Assembly: GCF_003863355.1 (NCBI RefSeq)
Contig: NZ_QQWG01000009.1
Location: 109,460-173,459 of the forward strand
Reading direction: 5' to 3'
Origin: Ancylomarina euxina
GTDB taxonomy: Bacteria > Bacteroidota > Bacteroidia > Bacteroidales > Marinifilaceae
DNA length: 64,000 nucleotides
Shown here: positions 37,883 to 45,735 of the stretch, one piece after another
Layout of the letters: each line of letters starts with the position of its first letter
Position numbering within the stretch: position 1 is the stretch's first letter
Notes under the pieces: generated by a model
The model's database searches: none
Told to the model about the DNA's origin: nothing
The model's input: only the letters and a program-made list of their open reading frames with translations
Position numbers and translations under genes: made by a program

Positions 37883-38457
37883 AAAGTACTTAGTTCTTGA
37901 TATAAGCGCTGAATAGGCAAACCTACTACGTTAAAATAAGAACCTTCAATTCCATCTATCCCTACAAAGCCAATCCATTCCTGAATACCGTATGCCCCAG
38001 CTTTATCGAATGGTTTATAATTATCGATGTAATAATCAATTTCATCAAGGCTTAGTTCCTTAAAATGAACATGCGTTGTGGTTGAAAAACTCGCTTCTTT
38101 ATGTTTCGATTTCAAGCAAACACCAGAAATCACCTGATGTGATCGGCCGGATAAAGTCTTTAGCATCTCTACTGCATCAGCTCTGTCTTTAGGCTTTCCC
38201 AAAACCATATCGTCAACACATACAATGGTATCAGCCGTAATGACCAATTCCTTTTCATTCAAATCAAGCACAAAAGCTTCAGCTTTTAACTTAGCCAAAT
38301 AAACAGGAATCTCTTCCCCTTTTAAATGATCGGGATAAACTTCCTCAACATCTTTAGTTTGAATTTTAAAATCGAGGCCCAATTCTTTCAACATCTGGTG
38401 ACGTCGAGGCGACTGAGAAGCCAATATGATATGATAGTTTTTTAAATTATTCAGCAT
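37879..38457 (-). CDS. maf: Maf-like nucleotide pyrophosphatase
   Basis: Maf proteins hydrolyse non-canonical or canonical nucleoside triphosphates (dTTP/UTP type is likely here) and limit septation in some bacteria. ASQSPRRHQMLKELGL near residue 13 is the N-terminal substrate-binding motif, ITADTIVCVDD (near 74) holds the catalytic Asp, and GKPKDRADAVEML follows. AGAYGIQEWIGFVGIDGIEG near 152 is the C-terminal signature. Length 192 is normal. It lies between two near-identical four-helix-bundle genes and within repeats. In other Bacteroidota it commonly sits near the prenyltransferase and KdsC-like genes found upstream here. Confidence 0.93.
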   Translation of the reverse strand: MLNNLKNYHIILASQSPRRHQMLKELGLDFKIQTKDVEEVYPDHLKGEEIPVYLAKLKAEAFVLDLNEKELVITADTIVCVDDMVLGKPKDRADAVEMLKTLSGRSHQVISGVCLKSKHKEASFSTTTHVHFKELSLDEIDYYIDNYKPFDKAGAYGIQEWIGFVGIDGIEGSYFNVVGLPIQRLYQELSTF

Positions 38458-38502
38458 GTTTTTTTTAATGATGAATTATAAATGATAAATTAGATTCCTT
38501 TT

Positions 38503-38862
38503 CTAATCCTTATTCTTCTTACTTGTAATAATTATACTACGAACTAATTTTAAAATCTCATTAGCATCTTTATGCATTGATAAAAATGCCTCTTCATCAA
38601 GATAACTTGTAGCTTCAAGCAATTCAAGCCAATAAAGTGTTTCATCTGTTTCCTTCTGTGCTATTCCAAGTTTGTGAATAAAGTCGGCTTTACTCTCTGC
38701 ATTTTGACTTTCTCTAACATTAGCTCCTATAGATGTTCCGGATCTTAATATTTGTTTGCTAAGTACATACTCCCGTTTCTCATCGCATAGATATTTGTAC
38801 AAATGAACTATACGTATAGCGAATTGAAACGACTTTGTCTTAATCGTATTTTCATTCATCAC
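38503..38862 (-). CDS. Four-helix-bundle protein (23S rRNA intervening-sequence protein family), copy B
   Basis: This 119-residue paralogue of copy A shares an unbroken stretch of about 25 identical residues including SGTSIGANVRESQNAESKAD, while the ends have diverged (for example CDEKREYVLSK versus SEKKEYILSK). It lies 14 bp after the prenyltransferase and 45 bp before maf. Like copy A it is bordered by AATTAT/ATAATT-rich sequence. Two copies 0.7 kb apart, one on each side of maf, suggest local duplication or two insertions at the same kind of site. Biochemical role unknown. Confidence 0.9.
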   Translation of the reverse strand: MMNENTIKTKSFQFAIRIVHLYKYLCDEKREYVLSKQILRSGTSIGANVRESQNAESKADFIHKLGIAQKETDETLYWLELLEATSYLDEEAFLSMHKDANEILKLVRSIIITSKKNKD

Positions 38863-38876
38863 TTATAAATTATAAT

Positions 38877-39830
38877 TCATAATTTTCCCAAGATATGATT
38901 GACTACAAAAGCATATGAAATACCTGCTAGTATAGCCATTCGTAATAAAAACACCCCGAATTTCAAGCTTTCATCCTTTTTCAGTTTAATAACTAAATAG
39001 GCCAGCAAAAGCAGTGGGGCGATAATTAACAGACAAAAATACCAGGGGGTAATCTTGTCCATTGGTGCATTTAGAAATTGGTACCAAACACCAAAAACTG
39101 ACACACTTAAAAACAAAATCAAACCGACAATAACTGTTTTAGTCCATTTAAAACCAATGATAGAAGGTAAACTTTTTCGTCCTATTTCCTTATCACCTTT
39201 TACTGAAACTAAATCTCGAATAAACTGATGAATCAGCACTGCAAAAAAGGAGAAAAATGAAAAAGCGCCTACCCAATATAAGAGGTAATCGAAGTTTGTT
39301 TTTGAAGCTACCAGAACTTCAGCATAAGTTTTGTTTAAAGGTGGAATCTCGAAGATAACCACCAAAAATGGAATAGCTGCACATATAAAAGCTAAGACTA
39401 AATTCCCAAGTATAAAATGGTTCTTATATGAAGTTGAGTAAAACCACAACAAGCCGCCTGCCATAAAAAAGATCAAGACAAATTGCCAATGCCCTACTTT
39501 GTATGACACATAGCCACCCAATACAAGACCAATAAAACTAAAAACCTGATGCAACATAAGTGAAATACGACGACTAATTCGTCTTCCTACTATCACCTCA
39601 CGCTTGTTTAAACGATCGGCTTTGCAATCGAAATAATCGTTAATAATATAACCCCCAGCTGCTATAAAAAGCGTTGCTATCACCAAAATTGAAAAATCAA
39701 TATCGCTCAGTTGCAGGTGAATTCTATTAATCGCCAAAATAGGCTGAATAATAAAATATCGCATCACATATTGTGTTAGAGCAATAATAATCAGATTGGG
39801 TAAGCGAATCAATTTTAAAAAGCTGAGCAT
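38877..39830 (-). CDS. UbiA-family membrane prenyltransferase
   Basis: This 317-residue protein has about eight or nine membrane helices and the two Asp-rich prenyl-diphosphate motifs of the UbiA superfamily: NDYFDCKAD (64-72) and RDLVSVKGDKEIGRKSLP (near 217). Bacteroidota members are usually annotated geranylgeranylglycerol-phosphate geranylgeranyltransferase by similarity to archaeal lipid enzymes, but the natural acceptor in these bacteria is not established. It lies between the KdsC-like phosphatase (78 bp) and a four-helix-bundle gene on the same strand. Membrane location and prenyl transfer are firm; the substrate is not. Confidence 0.88.
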   Translation of the reverse strand: MLSFLKLIRLPNLIIIALTQYVMRYFIIQPILAINRIHLQLSDIDFSILVIATLFIAAGGYIINDYFDCKADRLNKREVIVGRRISRRISLMLHQVFSFIGLVLGGYVSYKVGHWQFVLIFFMAGGLLWFYSTSYKNHFILGNLVLAFICAAIPFLVVIFEIPPLNKTYAEVLVASKTNFDYLLYWVGAFSFFSFFAVLIHQFIRDLVSVKGDKEIGRKSLPSIIGFKWTKTVIVGLILFLSVSVFGVWYQFLNAPMDKITPWYFCLLIIAPLLLLAYLVIKLKKDESLKFGVFLLRMAILAGISYAFVVNHILGKL

Positions 39831-39908
39831 TACAAATAAGGTTAAAGTGAAAAGGTTAAAGTAAAGAAGTGGTTTTATTCGTCAACAAAAAACTGATAAC
39901 CGAGAACC

Positions 39909-40436
39909 TTAAATACTTTGAATCTTAGTATCAGTTGCATACCAATTGCCATGAGCACGAAGCACCTGCTCCATTACATCGCGAACACATGCACAACCAC
40001 CATTCATATCTGAAATATAAGATGAAATTTCTTTGATCTGAGTCACTGCATTCTTTGGACAGGTTGGCACACCTACTCGCATCATCACCTCGTAATCAGG
40101 CAAATCATCACCCATATACATGATATTATCTTCCTCAATATTGTGCTTTGATAGAAAATCTTCGAAATCGGCAATTTTATCTTTCGATGACATATAGATA
40201 TCCTGAACACCTAAACCACGGTAACGTTTCTCAACGGCATCTGATGTTCCTCCAGTAATAATCGCAACAGGATAACCTTTTTTCACAGCATACTGAATAG
40301 CATAGCCATCCTTTGTATTCGCTGTTCTCAACAATTCCCCATCAGAATCGATGGTAATACACTCAGTAGACAATACCCCGTCCACATCGAAAACGAAAGC
40401 CTTAACTTTCATTAAATCTTCTTTAAAAAAGGCCAT
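39909..40436 (-). CDS. HAD phosphatase, KdsC-like (3-deoxy-D-manno-octulosonate 8-phosphate phosphatase)
   Basis: This 175-residue cap-less HAD hydrolase matches the tetrameric KdsC family of lipopolysaccharide Kdo synthesis. FDVDGV supplies the nucleophile Asp17 and Asp19, IITGG (motif II Thr) is near 60, and GDDLPDYEVM (motif III Asp pair) is near 109. The C-terminal CACVRDVMEQVLRAHG is family-typical. It sits between the DUF2520 protein and the prenyltransferase, an order shared with other Bacteroidota. Kdo transfer or synthesis genes are not in the window, so a different sugar phosphate remains possible. Confidence 0.9.
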   Translation of the reverse strand: MAFFKEDLMKVKAFVFDVDGVLSTECITIDSDGELLRTANTKDGYAIQYAVKKGYPVAIITGGTSDAVEKRYRGLGVQDIYMSSKDKIADFEDFLSKHNIEEDNIMYMGDDLPDYEVMMRVGVPTCPKNAVTQIKEISSYISDMNGGCACVRDVMEQVLRAHGNWYATDTKIQSI

Positions 40437-40519
40437 ATATATTTAATATTGAGATATTAGATTTGAGACTTGATATCAGTTTTACACATTAAATCAATTC
40501 CCAATCATTCATTAACTTT

Positions 40520-41299
40520 TTATTTTTTTTTAGAATGCAAGTGATAAATACTTTCACTGACAAATCTATACAATTTTTGAAAATCAGGATGCATATTAAG
40601 GCTTTCCTCGTGTGTTTTTATAACATCTTCGTCAAACCGAACAGCTGGTCCAGTTTGGGCAGCTTGGGCTGGCATTTCCTGAACCTTTTCAGCCGTCTCT
40701 AAAATCAGTGGCTTTAATAGATCAAAATCCATCCCCTCTTCCTGAAGCAATTCCTGGCCAATATGATACATATGATTGGTGAAGTTACAAGTAAACACTG
40801 CTGCCAAATGCAGTTGCTTACGCTGATTGGATGATAGTAATTGAACTGAGTTCGAAATTTTATTCCCCATAAGCAACAGTTCTGATTCCAGATCAATACT
40901 TATAGCCTCAATACATAGAGGTATCTTTGAAAAATCAACCTCACGAGCTTTTGAGAAAGTTTGCAAAGGATAAAACACCCCATAACAAGAGGAATAGCCT
41001 TCGAATACAGACATCGGCAAACTGCCAGCCGTATGTACAAGTCGTTTATTTTTCAGTTTCAAAGCCTCTAATGCAGAAGGTAAAGCCTTATCACTTAAAG
41101 CGAAAACATACAAATCGGCATCACGCCTCACCTCAGCATAATCAGAACAAGAATCCGCATCAACCTGCTTAGCCAAAATATCAGCAGAAAGCCGTGTTCT
41201 ACTATAAATCTGAAGAATATTATAGCTCGCTTGTTTTAAAGCCAAAGCCAAATGTGTTGCCAGATTTCCGGCACCAATAAATACAATATTTTTAATCAT
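40520..41299 (-). CDS. Rossmann-like and DUF2520 domain protein
   Basis: This 259-residue protein has an NAD(P)-binding N-terminus (NIVFIGAGNLATHLALALKQ, GxGNLA) like pyrroline-5-carboxylate or ketopantoate reductases. A C-terminal helical DUF2520 domain from about 130 onward includes FTCNFTNHMYHIGQELL. The family is widespread but lacks an agreed substrate. It is the upstream member of the DUF2520-kdsC-ubiA-maf run on the minus strand, 83 bp before the phosphatase and 22 bp after the next ORF upstream. An oxidoreductase function is likely; more cannot be said. Confidence 0.88.
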   Translation of the reverse strand: MIKNIVFIGAGNLATHLALALKQASYNILQIYSRTRLSADILAKQVDADSCSDYAEVRRDADLYVFALSDKALPSALEALKLKNKRLVHTAGSLPMSVFEGYSSCYGVFYPLQTFSKAREVDFSKIPLCIEAISIDLESELLLMGNKISNSVQLLSSNQRKQLHLAAVFTCNFTNHMYHIGQELLQEEGMDFDLLKPLILETAEKVQEMPAQAAQTGPAVRFDEDVIKTHEESLNMHPDFQKLYRFVSESIYHLHSKKK

Positions 41300-41321
41300 T
41301 TACGATATTTTATCATTTAGA

Positions 41322-41825
41322 TTAACCTTGTAAAAGTAAATCTTCAGGCGAAGCTGCAATATTTTTCAAAGGTACTTTTCCCTTATCTATCATCGAAAAC
41401 AAATGCTTGCAAGCTCCCTTTAAATCGTCGTACATATCCTCAGCGACCAAAACCAAACGATCGTCATGCCACTGCAAATGTTGCAACTCATCCGTTTGTT
41501 TATCGCGCGAAAGCAAATGAAGCGACTTGCTTGGTACGAAAGAATGGGTCAGTTGATTTCTTAATCTATCGTACAACCAATGGTCGTTATTAACAACACG
41601 ATATTTATTACCCATCAATATATTTAATGCTTTTGAGAACCGTTTGGACGATTGAGCTTTTGCCTTCATTGGCTTATTGTCGAGAAAGCAACCTAGGGCT
41701 TCAATCGCTTGCCCCATCAAGATAAACGAAAAGAAATAAAAGCCTTCTTTCTGTAATCGACCAATCTCATCGATAAAGATTCGCGATATAAATTCCTTTT
41801 CCTGTTCTGCCTTTATTTTTTCCAT
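41322..41825 (-). CDS. Hypothetical protein with HEPN-like RNxxxH motif
   Basis: I do not recognise this 167-residue protein. It is mostly helical, without signal peptide or membrane segment. RLRNQLTHSF near residue 89 gives an R-N-x3-H pattern, the catalytic motif of HEPN ribonuclease-like domains. The preceding long helices (FYFFSFILMGQAIEALGCFL) would suit that fold. It starts 2 bp before the 21-nt repeat ORF region and ends 22 bp before the DUF2520 gene, so it may head that transcript. A HEPN fold is a hypothesis from a short motif only; no partner nucleotidyltransferase gene is adjacent. Confidence 0.65.
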   Translation of the reverse strand: MEKIKAEQEKEFISRIFIDEIGRLQKEGFYFFSFILMGQAIEALGCFLDNKPMKAKAQSSKRFSKALNILMGNKYRVVNNDHWLYDRLRNQLTHSFVPSKSLHLLSRDKQTDELQHLQWHDDRLVLVAEDMYDDLKGACKHLFSMIDKGKVPLKNIAASPEDLLLQG

Positions 41826-41880
41826 CTCACAAATTTATAGCATTTGACTGATAATATCGATTATATATAGCAAAAACGTG

Positions 41881-42048
41881 TTCCGTTAGCCATGGGAGGT
41901 GTTCCGTTCGGAAATTGAGTCCTTCCGTTCGTGATGGGAGGTGCTCCGTTCGCCTAGGGAACCTCTCAGTTCGGAGATTTAGTCCTTCAGTTCGTATAGG
42001 GAGGTGTTCAGTTCGGGGTAGATACCCTTCAGTTTGCAAACTGAACAG
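41881..42048. repeat. Eight tandem 21-nt repeats (minisatellite)
   Basis: Units start at 41881, 41902, 41923, 41944, 41965, 41986, 42007 and 42028, all exactly 21 nt apart. Each begins TTCCGTT(C/A)G or TTCAGTTCG, then varies between GGGAGGTG-ending and ATTGAGTCC-ending versions. On the minus strand they read as 7-residue units such as R-T-E-H-L-P-x and R-T-E-G-L-N-x inside an open frame (41827-42111). The array ends in the palindrome CAGTTTGCAAACTG and an inverted piece GCGAACGGAAGC at 42057-42068. Confidence 0.9.
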
Positions 42049-42129
42049 GTAAAATGGCGAACGGAAGCATTCAAATATAGATCTATAAATAGGATGAGTC
42101 GTACGGAGCAAGTAATACTTAAATATTCG

Positions 42130-42137
42130 TACATTTG
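42130..42137 (+). promoter_or_regulatory. Promoter -7 box upstream of the RsmI-like gene
   Basis: TACATTTG is an exact -7 match 134 bp before the methyltransferase start. A 24-codon ORF (ATG 42185 to 42259) lies in the leader; whether it is translated is unknown. Confidence 0.5.
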
Positions 42138-42271
42138 CCCAACAAAATTAATAGAGCAAGTTCGCACATTCCATCACAAAGCATATGAAACGAGCCCTGC
42201 TTAAACCTTTTCTCTCACAGGAAATGTCCAAGGGCGACTTCCATATGGCAAAAATATAAATTCATAAACAT

Positions 42272-42979
42272 ATGAAAGGTAAACTATATTTAATACCAAC
42301 CACTCTTGGCGATTCGCGCCTTGATGCTGTTATTCCAAAAGATATTCAAGAATTAATTCCAACAATCAAACACTTTATTGTTGAAAATATCAGAACGGCT
42401 CGTCGTTACCTGAAACAAGTTGATCGCAGCATCAATATCGAAGAACTGAGTTTTTATGAGCTAAACAAACACAGTTCGCCTGATGCTATTTCAGATTATT
42501 TAAAGGCCATAAAAGATCACGATATGGGCATTATATCAGAGGCTGGTTGCCCTGGAGTTGCCGACCCTGGGGCCGATGTGGTAAAATTAGCTCACGATAA
42601 AAACATCCGAATTATCCCTTTAGTTGGACCTTCGTCTATTTTGCTTTCGCTGATGGCTTCGGGTTTCAACGGACAAAGTTTTGCTTTTAATGGCTACATA
42701 CCCATTAAGGATGGCGAGCGAGTAAAAAGAATCAAACAAATGGAGAATCGCTCTGTTGGCGAAAACCAAACTCAGATTTTCATCGAGGCGCCTTACCGGA
42801 ACATGAAACTACTGGAAGATTTAGCCAAAGAATGTAGTGCGGGGACTAAAATATGTGTGGCGGTGGATATCACTTTGGAAACGGAATTTATCAAAACCCT
42901 TCCTGCAAAACAGTGGAAAAATCAAATGCCAGAATTACACAAACGACCTACCATCTTCCTTTTGCATAAGGATAAGTAA
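42272..42979 (+). CDS. SAM-dependent methyltransferase, RsmI/tetrapyrrole-methylase family
   Basis: This 235-residue protein is an RsmI-type methylase. RsmI itself 2'-O-methylates C1402 of 16S rRNA. The N-terminal LYLIPTTLGD, the central GIISEAGCPGVADPG motif near residue 90 and PLVGPSSILLSLMASG near 118 are the SAM and substrate loops of the family. Bacteroidota often carry this shorter paralogue beside a full RsmI, so I leave the gene symbol blank. It is followed by a terminator at 43004-43036. Confidence 0.88.
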   Translation: MKGKLYLIPTTLGDSRLDAVIPKDIQELIPTIKHFIVENIRTARRYLKQVDRSINIEELSFYELNKHSSPDAISDYLKAIKDHDMGIISEAGCPGVADPGADVVKLAHDKNIRIIPLVGPSSILLSLMASGFNGQSFAFNGYIPIKDGERVKRIKQMENRSVGENQTQIFIEAPYRNMKLLEDLAKECSAGTKICVAVDITLETEFIKTLPAKQWKNQMPELHKRPTIFLLHKDK

Positions 42980-43003
42980 AGCTATTTAAAAACGAATTTA
43001 CAG

Positions 43004-43036
43004 AAAGCTGTCAAGACAATTGGCAGCTTTTTTTGT
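43004..43036 (+). terminator. Terminator of the RsmI-like gene
   Basis: AAAGCTGTCA-agacaat-TGGCAGCTTT (one mismatch) followed by a T run, 25 bp past the stop. Confidence 0.85.
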
Positions 43037-43097
43037 TTCTCAAATTAGAATAGTATGTAAACAACTACTATATTTACTAATCAATAAAAATTCGTTT

Positions 43098-43331
43098 ATG
43101 AAAAATCAAATAAAAGCTAAAGGCTTACATTTCTTATTTTTCCTTTTTATTTATATGTGTTTGTATTTTCCTTTACTCTATTTTATAGATTCAATTAATA
43201 GAGCTTATATTACAGGAATTACAGCCTTTCTAACAGTCATGATTTCACCTCGCTTAAAAGTTATAAAAGCACAATCAAGAGATAAAATACAAATTACATG
43301 GATTTTTCAAAAAAAAGCACAAATATTTTAA
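43098..43331 (+). CDS. Small two-helix membrane protein, unknown
   Basis: From ATG 43098 this encodes 77 residues with two hydrophobic segments (LHFLFFLFIYMCLYFPLLYF and a helix around ITGITAFLTVMI) and a basic C-terminus. The open frame extends upstream to 43020 through the preceding terminator, so the internal ATG is the better start. It is followed 12 bp later by another small membrane ORF. I recognise no family. Confidence 0.5.
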   Translation: MKNQIKAKGLHFLFFLFIYMCLYFPLLYFIDSINRAYITGITAFLTVMISPRLKVIKAQSRDKIQITWIFQKKAQIF

Positions 43332-43343
43332 ATACAATTATTT

Positions 43344-43550
43344 ATGACAATTAAGATAGGTCACTATATTATTTCAAAAAAGGCTATTCTGCACATCATA
43401 CTGGGATGCTTTGGAACGGGAATAATAATCGGTGCTAATATAGCTGCTAATGTATTATCTGCGCCAATTGTATTCTTATTTATCATTCCTATTTGGTTGC
43501 CACTAATTAAAGGAATAAGGGACGGAATTTCAAAAGAAAATCAGGCCTAA
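43344..43550 (+). CDS. Small membrane protein, unknown
   Basis: This ORF encodes 68 residues with two likely membrane helices (AILHIILGCFGTGIIIGANI and APIVFLFIIPIWLPLI) and a charged tail. It lies 12 bp after a similar-sized membrane ORF and before a terminator hairpin, which suggests a two-gene transcript. No family recognised. Confidence 0.5.
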   Translation: MTIKIGHYIISKKAILHIILGCFGTGIIIGANIAANVLSAPIVFLFIIPIWLPLIKGIRDGISKENQA

Positions 43551-43562
43551 TTAAATACAAGA

Positions 43563-43592
43563 TGAGCCCACTCCTATTACAAGAGTGGGCTT
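43563..43592. terminator. Hairpin between the small membrane genes and nrnA
   Basis: AGCCCACTC-ctattacaa-GAGTGGGCT followed by a T-rich stretch lies between convergent genes and may act for both. Confidence 0.75.
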
Positions 43593-43614
43593 GTTGTTTA
43601 TATCAATTCAGTGC

Positions 43615-44634
43615 TTACATACTCTTATAAAAGGCAGGTAATTCTTTCTTAAACTTTTCAATAGCTTTTGGCAAGCTTTCGTAAGTACGACCACCTGCTG
43701 CGTTAATATGACCTCCACCGTTAAAGAAGTCACGAGCCATTTGGTTAATTGGAATATCACCTTTCGATCGGAAAGAGATCTTTACCGAATCGTCCTTTTC
43801 CATAAAAATGACAGAAATATTGATTCCTTTTATTGATAAAGGGTAATTGACAAATCCTTCGGTATCGCCATCCTGATATTCAAAGGCCTCCAAGGTTTCT
43901 TTAGTCAAGTGAATAATAGCGGCCTCATACTCAGGCACAAGTTCCATTCCCTCATTCAAGCAATAGCCCAAAAGTTTCATGCGATTAGCCGAAAAATTAT
44001 CGTAAATCTTGCCATGAACCTTGGCCTTATCAATTCCCTTATCCATCAAATCACCTACAATTTGATAGATACGCTTATTCGAGGAATTGTAGCTTAATCC
44101 TCCCGTATCGGTAATGATTCCTGTGTAAAGACATTCAGCAATTCCCTGGTCTATTTGATTATTCCCATCCAGAGCGTCAATAAATTCATAAATCATTTCG
44201 CAGGTCGAACACATTGCCGTATCCGAAAGAGTGATATCTGCAATATCCTCAGGCATTGGGTGATGATCGATCATGATTTTAGTAGCTGTATGCTTCTCTA
44301 ATAGCTTTCCTACATCACCAGAACGCTTAAACGAATTGTGATCGAGAATAAAAATCAAATCAGACTCCTCGATATAAGTTATACAAGCTTCTTCTGCTTT
44401 TTCGAAAACATCCAGCTCCTCTTCGCCATGCAGCCAAGTCAAAAACTCAGGATAGGCATTGGGACAAATCGCCTTCACTTGCTTGCCCAGCTTTTTCAAA
44501 TAACGCATTAATGCTAATGACGACCCTATTGCATCACCATCTGGCCCCGCGTGAGGAACGATTACAATTTGTGTTGCTTTTTGGATGTATTCTTTGGCTG
44601 ATAAGCTCAATTCTAAGTTTATTCTGTTTTGCAT
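43615..44634 (-). CDS. nrnA: DHH-family phosphoesterase, NrnA-like (nanoRNase/pAp phosphatase)
   Basis: NrnA degrades very short RNAs and 3'-phosphoadenosine 5'-phosphate (pAp) in the cytoplasm. DHH motifs: HAGPDGDAIGSSLAL near residue 28 (Asp ligands), FILDHNSF near 95, IDHHPMP (the DHH/A motif) near 122. The DHHA1 RNA-binding GGGHINAAGG is near 311. Length 339 is right. pAp is a by-product of PAPS use, consistent with CysC encoded elsewhere in the window. The gene is flanked by convergent and divergent neighbours, so it is probably monocistronic. Confidence 0.93.
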   Translation of the reverse strand: MQNRINLELSLSAKEYIQKATQIVIVPHAGPDGDAIGSSLALMRYLKKLGKQVKAICPNAYPEFLTWLHGEEELDVFEKAEEACITYIEESDLIFILDHNSFKRSGDVGKLLEKHTATKIMIDHHPMPEDIADITLSDTAMCSTCEMIYEFIDALDGNNQIDQGIAECLYTGIITDTGGLSYNSSNKRIYQIVGDLMDKGIDKAKVHGKIYDNFSANRMKLLGYCLNEGMELVPEYEAAIIHLTKETLEAFEYQDGDTEGFVNYPLSIKGINISVIFMEKDDSVKISFRSKGDIPINQMARDFFNGGGHINAAGGRTYESLPKAIEKFKKELPAFYKSM

Positions 44635-44850
44635 GATCCTATTTTTTCTCTCTTTTGATTCAAGTTTGCTAAATTACTCATTATTTTAAAAGAATCTGGA
44701 ATAAATTTCACTTGAGTGAAGTAGACATAAGACAAGTCGTAAATGCCTTGAAATTTGGCAATTCATCAGCTTGTTTTGAATGATACAACAATCAATCAAA
44801 GCATCTAATGCAGTACTCTGCCAGACCATTAGAAGATCAGTCTCATTTTT

Positions 44851-44881
44851 CTTGCATTTTTATTTAGATTGATTAAATTTG
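44851..44881 (+). promoter_or_regulatory. Promoter of ndk
   Basis: cTTG (44851-44854) - 19 bp - TAAATTTG (44874-44881), both near consensus, 25 bp before the ATG. Confidence 0.78.
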
Positions 44882-44906
44882 TTTCACTAACCAAAATAGA
44901 AGAATT

Positions 44907-45326
44907 ATGAGAAGTGATAGAACTTTTACAATGATAAAACCAGATGCTGTAGCCAATGGATATATTGGTGATATTTTAGCCGCAATTACCAAGGGTGGCT
45001 TTAGAATCGCAGCTATGAAATATACTCATATCAGCAAGAAACAAGCTGAAGTATTTTACGAAGTTCACAAGGACAGACCATTTTATGGAGAGCTGACTGA
45101 ATTCATGAGTTCAGGACCAATTGTAGCTGCTATTCTCGAAAAAGAAAATGCAGTGGCTGATTTTAGAAAATTAATTGGTGCAACCAATCCTGCTGAGGCT
45201 GAAGAAGGAACTATTCGTAAGCAGTTTGCTGAGTCGATGTCAAAAAATGCCGTTCACGGTTCTGATAGCGACGAGAATGCTTGTATCGAAGGTGCATTCC
45301 ACTTTTCAGGTTGCGAGATTTATTAA
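44907..45326 (+). CDS. ndk: Nucleoside diphosphate kinase
   Basis: Ndk balances nucleoside triphosphate pools by moving the gamma phosphate through a phosphohistidine. The chain is 139 residues, near the usual length. [16 protein letters not shown] is the conserved N-terminus and NAVHGSDS carries the active His117. Start ATG has an AGAAG-like upstream sequence. It has its own promoter and a terminator shared with the convergent DUF721 gene. Confidence 0.98.
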   Translation: MRSDRTFTMIKPDAVANGYIGDILAAITKGGFRIAAMKYTHISKKQAEVFYEVHKDRPFYGELTEFMSSGPIVAAILEKENAVADFRKLIGATNPAEAEEGTIRKQFAESMSKNAVHGSDSDENACIEGAFHFSGCEIY

Positions 45327-45349
45327 GCATTCATCAGAAAAAGAAATTG

Positions 45350-45388
45350 AAAGGTTCAAAAAGGACCACAACTTTTTGAACCTTTTAT
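45350..45388. terminator. Bidirectional terminator between ndk and the DUF721 gene
   Basis: AAAGGTTCAAAAAG and CTTTTTGAACCTTT, 14-bp perfect arms, overlap the end of the DUF721 gene. Confidence 0.88.
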
Positions 45389-45675
45389 CTTATCACAATA
45401 TCATCAATAATTTTATCCTTGACTTCTTTATTTAAAGCCTGAATTAAACCTGCTTTAATCAGCATCAACTCACTGCGAACAATAGATGAACGTACATGCA
45501 CAAACAGCTTTCGATTCTTGATATAGAGATCTGTAGTCGCATTTGCCACATTCTTCCCAATCACATTCTCCCAAGCCTTAATCAACTCCAATTCTTTTAA
45601 TTTCACATCCAAGCCCTGTTCTTTTAAAACAAGCTTAACAAGTTCTTCTATTTTCTGTGTTTTCGATCGGCGCAT
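45385..45675 (-). CDS. DUF721 (DciA-like) protein
   Basis: This 96-residue protein matches the DUF721 family, related to DciA, which loads the replicative helicase in many bacteria. The core KAWENVIGKNVANATTDLYI and LFVHVRSSIVRSELMLIK is typical (W-x-x-V-x-G, then the KH-like beta strands). It lies 60 bp after recF on the same strand, the normal Bacteroidota arrangement. Whether it loads helicase in this lineage has not been shown, so I leave the symbol blank. Confidence 0.9.
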   Translation of the reverse strand: MRRSKTQKIEELVKLVLKEQGLDVKLKELELIKAWENVIGKNVANATTDLYIKNRKLFVHVRSSIVRSELMLIKAGLIQALNKEVKDKIIDDIVIR

Positions 45676-45735
45676 ATAAAGCTTAAAAGTAATGAAGTTA
45701 AAGGGAAAAAGGATAAGGTTGATAAGTAGTTGAAC

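Noticed and set aside
41881..42048. CRISPR array
   Set aside because: Units are contiguous 21-mers without unique spacers, and no cas genes are present.
41827..42111. 94-codon ORF over the 21-nt repeats as a protein
   Set aside because: It consists almost entirely of the repeat; without evidence of translation I list the repeat and not a CDS.
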